NCBI GenBank assembly: GCA_937923375.1 | Contig: CALAJG010000306.1 | Span: 1 to 12,375, forward strand | Length of the DNA: 12,375 bases | DNA from: an uncultured Leucothrix sp. | GTDB lineage: Bacteria; Pseudomonadota; Gammaproteobacteria; Thiotrichales; Thiotrichaceae | Direction of reading: 5' to 3' | In this document: piece after piece, positions 1 to 6,496 of the stretch | How positions within the stretch are numbered: the first letter of the stretch is position 1 | Layout: every line of letters begins with the position of its first letter | Translations under genes and position numbers: made by a program | The notes under the pieces: generated by a model | What the model saw: only the letters and a program-made list of their open reading frames with translations | What the model was told of the DNA's origin: nothing | Database searches by the model: none

Positions 1-419
1 TGTCGGGTTTTGAGCCCCTGAATCCTGAAGTACGAACGGCGTTTAAGTTGAAGTTCTCTAAAGATATCTATGAAGGGTACGGCACAACGGAGACCGCACC
101 GGTAGCTAGTGTGAATCTGCCGGATATTTTGGATACCAGTTATTGGCAGGTGCAACTAGGTAGCAAACTGGGAACGGTTGGAATGCCACTCCCCGGCGTA
201 AGCTTCAAAATCGCCGATCCCAAAACATTACAAGAGCTTCCGACTGGGGAGGAGGGTATGGTTCTGATCGGTGGTCCACAGGTGATGCAGGAGTATCTAA
301 ATGACCCAAAAAAGACCGCCCAAGCTATCCACAAAACAGAGGGTATTCGTTGGTTTGTTAGTGGTGACCTGGGTGTCTTGGACGAAGATGGCTTTTTACA
401 AATAACCGAACAATATTAA
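1..419 (+). CDS. Aas-like acyl-ACP synthetase, 3' part, C-terminally truncated
   Basis: Partial gene entering from the left edge; the first complete codon is at position 3 and the frame is open to the TAA at 417-419. The 138 visible residues match the adenylate-forming (ANL, AMP-binding) domain of Aas-type acyl-ACP synthetase/2-acylglycerophosphoethanolamine acyltransferases. Visible motifs are IYEGYGTTETAPV (A5-type, adenine/acyl pocket), GTVGMPLPG, and the A7-type FVSGDLGVLDEDGFLQI, whose Asp normally holds the ATP ribose. Family members continue with a DRYSRFAKIGGEM-like hinge and a C-terminal subdomain of about 100 residues that carries the catalytic lysine. Here the protein reads ITEQY and stops exactly at the hinge. 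The sulfatase gene begins 13 bases later, so the missing part is not present in another frame. An intact enzyme would activate fatty acids to acyl-AMP/acyl-ACP at the inner membrane. This version probably cannot complete thioesterification, so it may be a degraded gene. The upstream MFS/PlsC-type domains, if any, lie outside the window. Confidence 0.8.
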   Translation, partial: SGFEPLNPEVRTAFKLKFSKDIYEGYGTTETAPVASVNLPDILDTSYWQVQLGSKLGTVGMPLPGVSFKIADPKTLQELPTGEEGMVLIGGPQVMQEYLNDPKKTAQAIHKTEGIRWFVSGDLGVLDEDGFLQITEQY

Positions 420-432
420 AATAAGGATTGCT

Positions 433-2037
433 ATGCCGGATGTTTCTCAAAAACCGAATATTCTTTGGTTGATCGTCGATCATATGGCCTTTGCTGGACA
501 CTACCGCCAGCACCTGCCAGATTATCATTGGCCACATTTAGAGGCGCTAGCTAAGCAAGGGATCTGGTATGAGCGCGCCTACACGACCGTGCCAGTTTGT
601 ACGCCAGCCAGAGCGAGTTTGATGACGGGCCAGCGTCCGGGAAAACATGGCTTACGATGGAATCCGGAATACAATATTTTGCAAAACTTGCAGGATTTTC
701 GCAGCGGTGAGCGTTTGTTTAATCATCGGCTGGCAGAGCAGGGCTATCACACTTCATTTGTAGGAAAGTGGCATTGTGGTCGAAAGTACTTACCGGCTGA
801 TTATGGTATGTCGGGTTGGAGCATGCCGGACTACGGAAACGTTTACGGCTGTGACGAGTACAAGCTCTATCTCAAAGAATTGGGTTTGTCGCAGCCGTAC
901 TGCCACTTGGATCATCAGCTTTTTGATCCCGACATGGATGGACAGAAAGTAGTAATGGATCCACCCGAGCCATGGACTTACATGGATGGCTGCGGTGTTT
1001 TACAAGGTGATGAGCGTGCTCAGGAGCAGTTTTTTGTTGCTCATCGGGCACAGCAGGAGCTAGCAACCTTGCAAAACGGTGATGACCCTTGGTGTATGGT
1101 GGCAAGTTTCTGGGGCCCTCACCATCCCTATATACCCAGCGAATCATTTGCTGGGAAGGTTGACCCTTCCTCAATAAAACCCTATCCCAGTTTTAGTGAA
1201 GATCTGTCAAAAAAACCATTACGCTACGGTGTGCATCGGGATTTACGCTGCGATTTTCGTGCACATGAGCGATGGCCTGATTGGACCACTTGGCAAACCG
1301 TTATGGCACGTTGTTATGCCCAGGGTTTACAAACTGATGCGGCTATCGGTCAGCTATTGGCAGCGCTCGATGCCAGCGGAGATGCGGACAATACACTGGT
1401 TATTGTCACTGCGGATCATGGCGATGCGATTGCAAGTCACGGTGCGGGCTGGGATAAGTATTCAACTTATACGGAGGAGGTGGGGCGAGTACCTCTGGTG
1501 ATGCGCTGGCCAGATAAAATTGCACCGCAACAACGTTCTAAACGTCTCGTGAGTGGGCTTGACATAACGGCGACATTGGTTGCTGCCGCCAATGCCGACT
1601 CTACTAATCTTGATGGTCGAGATCTTTTGCGAAACGAAGTTGGTAGCATAGATAATGCTGACAAGGCGAACGAACAGCAGAGTGAAGAATATCTGGTAGT
1701 AGAGCATTACGGGCACAGTGGTGATGTTGCGTACCAGCGAATCGTTTACCAAGGTGATTGGAAATACGTAGTTGCCTGGGGCGATGAGGATGAATTGTAT
1801 GATTTGGTGAGCGACCCTTACGAGTTAACTAACCGACTACGCGATGACGCAGCGGCAGATGTGCTGCGTAAACTGCAACAGCTTGCGCTGGATGACCTAC
1901 TTAAGGAGCGGGCTTGCAGAGAAGTTGACTTCCCACAAAGCGAAATGGAATACAAACTGGTGATCTCCAATGACCGATGGCCAAGGGAGGAGCGGCTGCT
2001 TCTCTACAAACTGGAGCAGGCGCTAGGTAATAATTAA
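433..2037 (+). CDS. Cys-type sulfatase / phosphonate monoester hydrolase-like enzyme
   Basis: A 534-residue protein of the alkaline-phosphatase superfamily, sulfatase branch, which hydrolyses sulfate or phosphonate/phosphate esters. The N-terminal KPNILWLIVDH (7-18) supplies the first metal-binding Asp (D17). The formylglycine signature is VCTPARASLMTG with Cys56 as the residue to be oxidised and R60 as its partner, so a formylglycine-generating or anaerobic maturase must be encoded elsewhere. Other conserved elements are GKWH (111-114), GPHHPY (228-233) and the second metal site VIVTADHGD (323-331, D328/H329) followed by TEEVGRVPLVMRWP (347-360). No signal peptide is visible, so the enzyme is predicted to be cytoplasmic, unlike many polysaccharide sulfatases. 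The ATG has a good AAGGA ribosome site 6 bases upstream and lies 13 bases after the truncated acyl-ACP synthetase, implying cotranscription. The substrate cannot be told from sequence; choline-sulfatase-like, phosphonate monoester hydrolase-like and lipid-linked substrates are all possible. Confidence 0.88.
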   Translation: MPDVSQKPNILWLIVDHMAFAGHYRQHLPDYHWPHLEALAKQGIWYERAYTTVPVCTPARASLMTGQRPGKHGLRWNPEYNILQNLQDFRSGERLFNHRLAEQGYHTSFVGKWHCGRKYLPADYGMSGWSMPDYGNVYGCDEYKLYLKELGLSQPYCHLDHQLFDPDMDGQKVVMDPPEPWTYMDGCGVLQGDERAQEQFFVAHRAQQELATLQNGDDPWCMVASFWGPHHPYIPSESFAGKVDPSSIKPYPSFSEDLSKKPLRYGVHRDLRCDFRAHERWPDWTTWQTVMARCYAQGLQTDAAIGQLLAALDASGDADNTLVIVTADHGDAIASHGAGWDKYSTYTEEVGRVPLVMRWPDKIAPQQRSKRLVSGLDITATLVAAANADSTNLDGRDLLRNEVGSIDNADKANEQQSEEYLVVEHYGHSGDVAYQRIVYQGDWKYVVAWGDEDELYDLVSDPYELTNRLRDDAAADVLRKLQQLALDDLLKERACREVDFPQSEMEYKLVISNDRWPREERLLLYKLEQALGNN

Positions 2038-2113
2038 TGCTGAGTATTTATGTATGTGGAGTGAGTTCGGTTTATTATACTTGCCCTTCAAAATGCGGCT
2101 GAGCCAATAAGAT

Positions 2114-3046
2114 ATGCTACAAATTCTTCAGATTGTCTTGCCGGTCTTTTTGGTCATTGGCACGGGTTATCTCGCGGCTTATCTCAAATTTTTCACCTCA
2201 GAACAATCCAGTGCGTTAATGCGCTTTGCCACACAGATTGCTATCCCCTGTTTATTATTTCTAGCCATATCCCGATTAGACTTGAAGGCAGAGTTTCAAC
2301 TAAGCGTATTGGCGCCTTTTTTTATTGGCGCGCTAGCAAGCTTCATTCTGACTTCAATAGGCGCGTGGTTTTTGTTTGGGCATAAACCGGGCTACCGCAT
2401 CGCGATCGGTTTCGCAGGAATGTTTTCAAATCTGGTGTTGATCGGTTTAGCAATCGTCGAGTTAGCATTTGGCGCGGAAGCACTAAAGCCAGCGTTTGCT
2501 ATCGTCGCATTGCACGCGCCATTTTGCTATGTCATTGGCATTACCGCCATGGAGATTTCGCGCGCCGATGGTGTAGGTTTTAGTGCAACGGTGCAGGCGG
2601 TGGTCAAGCAGGTATTCTCTAATGCCATCACCGTTTCCCTGCTGCTAGGTATTGCCGCTAACTTGCTTAACTTTACCCTGCCCGAAGCAGCCAACACTGC
2701 TTTAGAGCTAATTGCCCGAGCAGCCTTGCCCGTTGCCCTGTTTGCGTTGGGTGCAGTGCTCGTAAAATATAAAATATCTAACAGTGTAGGGGAGATCGCT
2801 ATGATCAGTATTAATATGCTGATCGTACATCCCCTGATTGCCTATGTTGTCGGCCGGTTTATTTTTGACTTGAGTGATGACGTGCTGAGGGTCGTGGTGC
2901 TGATGGCCGCCATGCCGCCAGGTATGAATGCTTATGCGTTTGCCGATCTCTATGACAGAGCCAAGGGCATCGCCGCCTCTTCAGTGATGATCGCGACTGC
3001 CCTGTCCGTAATCAGTATTTCTGTCTGGCTAGTAATTCTACAATGA
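2114..3046 (+). CDS. AEC (auxin efflux carrier) family transporter
   Basis: A 310-residue integral membrane protein that fits the Mem_trans/AEC family, the bacterial relatives of plant PIN carriers; some bacterial members have been linked to malate or other carboxylate transport. About ten hydrophobic segments can be seen, roughly at 4-24, 35-53, 63-87, 96-117, 124-143, 165-185, 198-218, 226-248, 258-275 and 286-308. Family-like signatures are the N-terminal LPVFLVIGTGYLAAY, ARAALPVALFALGA (about 201-214) and the conserved proline-rich MAAMPPGMNAYAFA near 264-277. It lies 76 bases after the sulfatase on the same strand, so it could share its transcript. An AT-rich TATTAT at 2073-2078 could also be a -10 element, without a convincing -35. 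The ribosome site is weak (AATAAG). Its substrate is unknown; movement of a sulfatase substrate or product is only a guess. It converges with the metallopeptidase gene, the ends being 25 bases apart. Confidence 0.88.
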   Translation: MLQILQIVLPVFLVIGTGYLAAYLKFFTSEQSSALMRFATQIAIPCLLFLAISRLDLKAEFQLSVLAPFFIGALASFILTSIGAWFLFGHKPGYRIAIGFAGMFSNLVLIGLAIVELAFGAEALKPAFAIVALHAPFCYVIGITAMEISRADGVGFSATVQAVVKQVFSNAITVSLLLGIAANLLNFTLPEAANTALELIARAALPVALFALGAVLVKYKISNSVGEIAMISINMLIVHPLIAYVVGRFIFDLSDDVLRVVVLMAAMPPGMNAYAFADLYDRAKGIAASSVMIATALSVISISVWLVILQ

Positions 3047-3071
3047 GGATGTGGGTGTCAGCGCTCTTTGC

Positions 3072-3827
3072 TTATTTTATTCTAAGTAGCCTAAACCAGT
3101 TTCTGGAAGCCGCTTCGTACTCTTCAATACATAAGTCGGCACGGTCTTCAGAAATATCGGCATCCTCGATAACTGATGCATATTTATCCGGATCACTACC
3201 ATACACATGGCAAAGAGCACTGTAATATCGCTGTTCATCAAGACTATGCTCATCCCAGTAATCTTCCTCCTCAAAGCTCTCTCTGTCCTCGCTCTCCAGA
3301 TCAAATAGGTCCGCTGCGCTCAGGACAGTTTCCTGCCCTTCATCATAAAACTCGATTAACAATACGTTAGCCAAGCTATCTACGGCATCTTCTTCTTTAC
3401 CTACCACCGGAAGTTGATACATCTCAATGAGTGCATGGCCTAATTCGTGAAATAGCGTGTGCATTAACGCGTCGTTAGTCGCCTCATCAGGCGTTACACC
3501 GGTTTCTGAGTATTTCGCCTTTACGAAACGGGCTCTTACCTCATCAATGAACGTGTAGGGAACTTGAATTTGATTAATTTCGGGGTCGTAAAGCGGGCCA
3601 TCTTCACCACCAAAAATGATCTTGAGAGGCTTGGGTAGTCTGAGTTTCTGATTGACGAGGCTGACCACCTCTTGAGCATCACCGGCCTGCTGCAACTTCT
3701 TTAAAATAGCTGTTTCAACGGCGTTGTGAGGTTTTCCCCAGACCAGAGATGCCTTATTTTTCGCGTGCGACGCTGTTGTGAGTCCTAAACAAGCGAGTAA
3801 TAAAGTGAGGTGTACGAGTTTGATCAT
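3072..3827 (-). CDS. Secreted DUF4344-family putative metallopeptidase
   Basis: A 251-residue protein with a Sec signal peptide (MIKLVHLTLLLACLGLTTAS..., likely cut after SHA, residue 22). The mature part holds a zinc-protease core, FHELGHALIEM, with the HExxH motif at about 127-131. It is followed by LPVVGKEEDAVDSLAN (about 139-154), whose EEDAVD is the second conserved block of DUF4344-type putative metallopeptidases and probably supplies the third zinc ligand. The family also typically has a predicted strand with a YDP(E)-type motif before the helix, seen here as LYDPEINQIQVPY. The C-terminal part is rich in Asp and Glu and contains three cysteines. I chose the ATG at 3827 because it begins a textbook signal peptide; an upstream ATG at 3914 would add 29 residues that destroy it. 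The role is unknown: a periplasmic protease acting on an unidentified protein. It is divergent from the peptidoglycan-binding gene with a 113-base shared promoter region. Confidence 0.82.
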   Translation of the reverse strand: MIKLVHLTLLLACLGLTTASHAKNKASLVWGKPHNAVETAILKKLQQAGDAQEVVSLVNQKLRLPKPLKIIFGGEDGPLYDPEINQIQVPYTFIDEVRARFVKAKYSETGVTPDEATNDALMHTLFHELGHALIEMYQLPVVGKEEDAVDSLANVLLIEFYDEGQETVLSAADLFDLESEDRESFEEEDYWDEHSLDEQRYYSALCHVYGSDPDKYASVIEDADISEDRADLCIEEYEAASRNWFRLLRIK

Positions 3828-3862
3828 TTCAGTGCCTAATTGATGTGATGTTTTCGAGAAAT

Positions 3863-3893
3863 TAATATACCCAAGTAGTTTGGGGACTATAAT
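3863..3893. promoter_or_regulatory. Putative overlapping divergent promoters with a small inverted repeat
   Basis: The gap between the metallopeptidase and the peptidoglycan-binding gene contains a perfect TATAAT at 3888-3893 on the plus strand and a TATATT at 3863-3868 read on the minus strand. Between them lies the inverted repeat CCCAA-GTAGT-TTGGG (3870-3884). The -35 regions expected for each promoter fall on or beside the opposite -10, and neither matches TTGACA well. An activator or a shared operator at the repeat is therefore possible. This is seen by eye only; the transcription starts are not known. Confidence 0.35.
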
Positions 3894-3940
3894 CGGAGGT
3901 ATAAATATTATCAAATGGATAGTGTGACAGGAGTCATTGA

Positions 3941-5134
3941 ATGAGTCTTAATTTAAAAGATGCTGCATTAGCCAAGGCGTTTCCGGCTAACTTTGGGAGT
4001 GTAGTTAAACGCAGGTCCTCAGGAAACCGTGTAGTTGCTGTGCAGTATGCATTGGGTCGATTAGGTCATCTTAAGGACCTCTGCGACGGTAGTTTTGGGC
4101 CAATTACCGAGTCTGCACTTAAGTCATTTCAACGATCAAGCGGCATGACTGAGACAGGTATCGCTGATGTAGGCACGCTGGAAGCATTGGATAAGGCGCT
4201 ATCATCAAAAGATTTTCGTGTACCCGCTGTAAAACATGGTGACCCTATGGCTTACCTCTCTGATTTTAGAGGCTTAGGTTTGCCGGTTGTGAGGGTGGAA
4301 GGGTCTGAGGAAAATATCACTTGGGATCATCGGGTTTTACAAGAATCCTATGGTCGCTTTGTCGCTGATTACTGGGAGGTGATGAAGGATAACCTAGTCG
4401 AAGGCGACTGCAAGAATATCGCTTTGTTCTTGATGGATCAGTTTCGTAAGCAGCTCAAGCAAGACACCTTAATTGATTTACCGCATCCGGTGCTAGGCCG
4501 AGGCCGCCGCGAAAAAGACTGGATCGTTGCCACTGCGGATAAGACTACGGGCTTATTCAGCCATATGGATAAACTCAGGGTGGGGCGCTATGACTATCCC
4601 GCGATGAAAAAAGTGCAAATGCTGGATAAGCAGCACTCTATGATCTATGGGGTGAATGTTCATTACCCCGAAATCCGTACAGATCGGGTGGCTAAATCCA
4701 CTAAGCGCCTGTTTGATTGGGATCGGTCCTATGAAAACTGGGGTGATACCAGCAAACCTGAGGTGCCTGTTAACCAGCTGGAACCCGGCCATATGATTTT
4801 CATCGATCATACGGGTAACGGTAGCTATGATCATACGGTTAATGTAGTCCGGGTTGAAAAAGATAGCAGCAGCCGGGTACGTCGTTTAACTCTGGCGATG
4901 GGCTCTTACGATGATATGAAGGACAACAGTTCTGCGACTATCGTTACTTATAAAGCCTTGAACCCTTACTCAGAGGAAGTGATTGTAGAACTGAATGCAA
5001 ATGGTCGGATTACTAGCTCAAAGGTGAGTTATTCGTCTGAGCCTAGCTATTTGGTAAAAACACGGTATCGTGCAGTGACCACGTTGATGGAGCGCAAACG
5101 CGGTGGTGTATTAATGGTTGGACGTTGGGGATAG
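3941..5134 (+). CDS. Peptidoglycan-binding-domain protein with possible papain-like Cys/His core
   Basis: A 397-residue protein. Residues about 23-86 form a PG_binding_1-like domain: VVAVQYALGRLGHL, the DGSFGPITESALKSFQRSSG core and the TGIADVGTLEAL end are typical of the three-helix fold that binds cell-wall peptides. The remaining 300 residues match no family I can name. Two features recall papain/NlpC-P60 folds: EGDCKNIALFLMDQF (154-168), with Cys157 at the start of a predicted helix, and EPGHMIFIDHTGNGSYDHTVNVV (281-303), which resembles the PGD-hydrophobic-H strand of C40 peptidases, with His298 (or His290) as candidate base. This catalytic proposal is inference. No signal peptide or membrane segment is present, so export would need lysis, a secretion system or another route. 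The start is supported by ACAGGAG 7 bases before the ATG. It lies 12 bases ahead of cca and is probably cotranscribed with it. It could instead be a structural or regulatory protein without enzyme activity. Confidence 0.72.
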   Translation: MSLNLKDAALAKAFPANFGSVVKRRSSGNRVVAVQYALGRLGHLKDLCDGSFGPITESALKSFQRSSGMTETGIADVGTLEALDKALSSKDFRVPAVKHGDPMAYLSDFRGLGLPVVRVEGSEENITWDHRVLQESYGRFVADYWEVMKDNLVEGDCKNIALFLMDQFRKQLKQDTLIDLPHPVLGRGRREKDWIVATADKTTGLFSHMDKLRVGRYDYPAMKKVQMLDKQHSMIYGVNVHYPEIRTDRVAKSTKRLFDWDRSYENWGDTSKPEVPVNQLEPGHMIFIDHTGNGSYDHTVNVVRVEKDSSSRVRRLTLAMGSYDDMKDNSSATIVTYKALNPYSEEVIVELNANGRITSSKVSYSSEPSYLVKTRYRAVTTLMERKRGGVLMVGRWG

Positions 5135-5146
5135 CTGGAGAAGAGC

Positions 5147-6373
5147 ATGCAAACATATTTAGTGGGCGGTGCGGTTAGAGACCGTTTACTAGGCTTGGAG
5201 GTAAAAGATCGTGACTGGGTCGTTGTTGGGTCTAATCCAAAACAAATGCTGGACTCTGGTTATAAATCAGTTGGCAAAGATTTTCCTGTATTCCTGCATC
5301 CCAAGTCGAAGGAAGAGTATGCCTTGGCCCGCACCGAGCGCAAAACCAAAGCAGGCTATCATGGGTTCGAGTTTGATGCCTCGGGTGTTACGCTTGAGCA
5401 AGATTTAGGACGGCGTGATCTTACGATTAATGCGATTGCTGAGGATGCCGATAAAAATCTTATTGATCCTTTTGATGGGCAGGCCGATATTGAAAATCGT
5501 GTGTTGCGGCATGTTTCTCCGTTATTTGCGGAAGATCCGGTGCGGATACTACGTATCTGCCGTTTCCTGGCCCGGTTTCACTATTTAGGTTTTACCATCG
5601 CCGAGGAAACAATACAGCTGATGCGGAATATGGTCACAGCGGGCGAGGTCGATGCGCTGGTTCCAGAAAGAGTTTGGCAGGAAACCCACAAAACGCTCGG
5701 TGAGCGCAACCCTGAACAATTCATTTTGGCACTTCGGGAATGTGGTGCGTTGAAAATTTTGTTTCCGGAAATAGATCGCCTGTTTGGGGTGCCGCAAGTA
5801 AAAGAATACCATCCAGAAGTGGATACCGGTGTGCATATCATGATGGTGATGCAACAATGTTGTTTGCTTACAGATAGCACCGTGACTCGCTTTGCCGCTC
5901 TCACCCATGATCTGGGTAAAGGGATTACTCCGGCTGATGTCTTGCCACATCATTATAAACACGAAGAAACCGGTGTGGCTCTGGTCAAAGACCTTTGCAA
6001 GCGCTTAAAAATACCCAATGAGTATCGCCAGCTAGCGGAAATCACTTGCCGTTATCATACGCATGTGCATCGTGCCTTTGAGTTAAAACCCAAAACCCTA
6101 TTGAAGGTTTTAATGAGCTGTGATGCTTATCGAAAGCCAGAGCGCTTCAAACAGTTTTTGCAGGCGTGTAAAGCAGATAGCCGGGGTCGCACTACATTTG
6201 AAGACCGGGAATATTTGCAAGCCAATTTCTATCAAGAGCTATTTGAGGCGACAAATGCCATCCCAGTGAAGCCAATTATTGAGGCTGGGTTTACAGGCGA
6301 GAAAGTCAAAGAGCAGCTTCGCTTGGAACGGTTACGCGTTATCACAAAAATAAAACAACGGCTCAAGGCGTAA
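5147..6373 (+). CDS. cca: Multifunctional CCA protein (tRNA nucleotidyltransferase with HD domain)
   Basis: A 408-residue enzyme that adds or repairs the 3'-terminal CCA of tRNAs from CTP and ATP without a template; close in length to E. coli Cca (412). The nucleotidyltransferase head shows YLVGGAVRDRLLG (4-16) and the metal-binding pair D21/D23 in VKDRDWVVVGS. RRDLTINAIA (89-98) follows, then DPVRILRICRFLARF (130-144), and the neck ERVWQE (174-179) contains the template-like residues that select C and A. The C-terminal HD domain is present: VHIMMVMQQ (229-237) and ALTHDLGKG (251-259, H254/D255) match the gammaproteobacterial class I enzymes with 2',3'-cyclic phosphodiesterase/phosphatase activity. 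The start has GGAGAAGAG just upstream. It sits 12 bases after the peptidoglycan-binding gene, so translation of this housekeeping gene probably depends on the upstream promoter. All key residues appear intact. Confidence 0.97.
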   Translation: MQTYLVGGAVRDRLLGLEVKDRDWVVVGSNPKQMLDSGYKSVGKDFPVFLHPKSKEEYALARTERKTKAGYHGFEFDASGVTLEQDLGRRDLTINAIAEDADKNLIDPFDGQADIENRVLRHVSPLFAEDPVRILRICRFLARFHYLGFTIAEETIQLMRNMVTAGEVDALVPERVWQETHKTLGERNPEQFILALRECGALKILFPEIDRLFGVPQVKEYHPEVDTGVHIMMVMQQCCLLTDSTVTRFAALTHDLGKGITPADVLPHHYKHEETGVALVKDLCKRLKIPNEYRQLAEITCRYHTHVHRAFELKPKTLLKVLMSCDAYRKPERFKQFLQACKADSRGRTTFEDREYLQANFYQELFEATNAIPVKPIIEAGFTGEKVKEQLRLERLRVITKIKQRLKA

Positions 6374-6437
6374 AAGGGATCTATCGATTTAAACTAAACG
6401 CTTTAGGTCGCGCCCTTTGGCTGGATATATTTGCACT

Positions 6438-6457
6438 CCTAAAAAGTCTTTTGTAGG
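6438..6457. repeat. Imperfect 20-bp palindrome upstream of the glycosyltransferase gene
   Basis: In the 123-base gap between cca and the membrane glycosyltransferase, CCTA...TAGG arms flank an AAAAG/CTTTT core, giving an almost symmetric 20-bp element; GC pairs three bases further out on each side extend the symmetry to about 30 bp. The loop is too small for a good RNA hairpin and there is no U tract in the right place, so an operator is more likely than a terminator. A TTGCAC at 6431-6436 spaced 17 bases from TAGGCT is a weak promoter candidate overlapping it. Function unproven. Confidence 0.25.
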
Positions 6458-6496
6458 CTTGCCTCAAATAATAAAAATAAACAGGGTTAACTACCC

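Noticed and set aside
1462..1752. Minus-strand 96- and 65-codon open frames inside the sulfatase
   Set aside because: Antisense to the conserved TADHGD/TEEVGRVPL region of the sulfatase; no independent support.
3047..3071. Possible bidirectional terminator between the convergent AEC and metallopeptidase genes
   Set aside because: The 25-base gap has no stem of useful length; transcripts must end elsewhere or overlap.
3043..3225. Short plus-strand frame overlapping the AEC stop by four bases (MRMWVSALFAYF...)
   Set aside because: The overlap start looks tempting, but the frame is antisense to the C-terminus of the metallopeptidase and becomes non-hydrophobic and Ser-rich with no recognisable features.
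3828..3914. 29-residue N-terminal extension of the metallopeptidase
   Set aside because: The internal ATG at 3827 starts a proper signal peptide; the extension would bury it and covers the divergent promoter region.
5581..5962. Two minus-strand open frames of 107 and 125 codons inside cca
   Set aside because: Both lie wholly within the conserved cca coding frame and show no protein-like composition or ribosome site.
6373..6419. Possible terminator after cca (AAAGGG ... CCCTTT)
   Set aside because: The arms are only six bases, the loop is over 30 bases, and no T run follows; not a credible intrinsic terminator.
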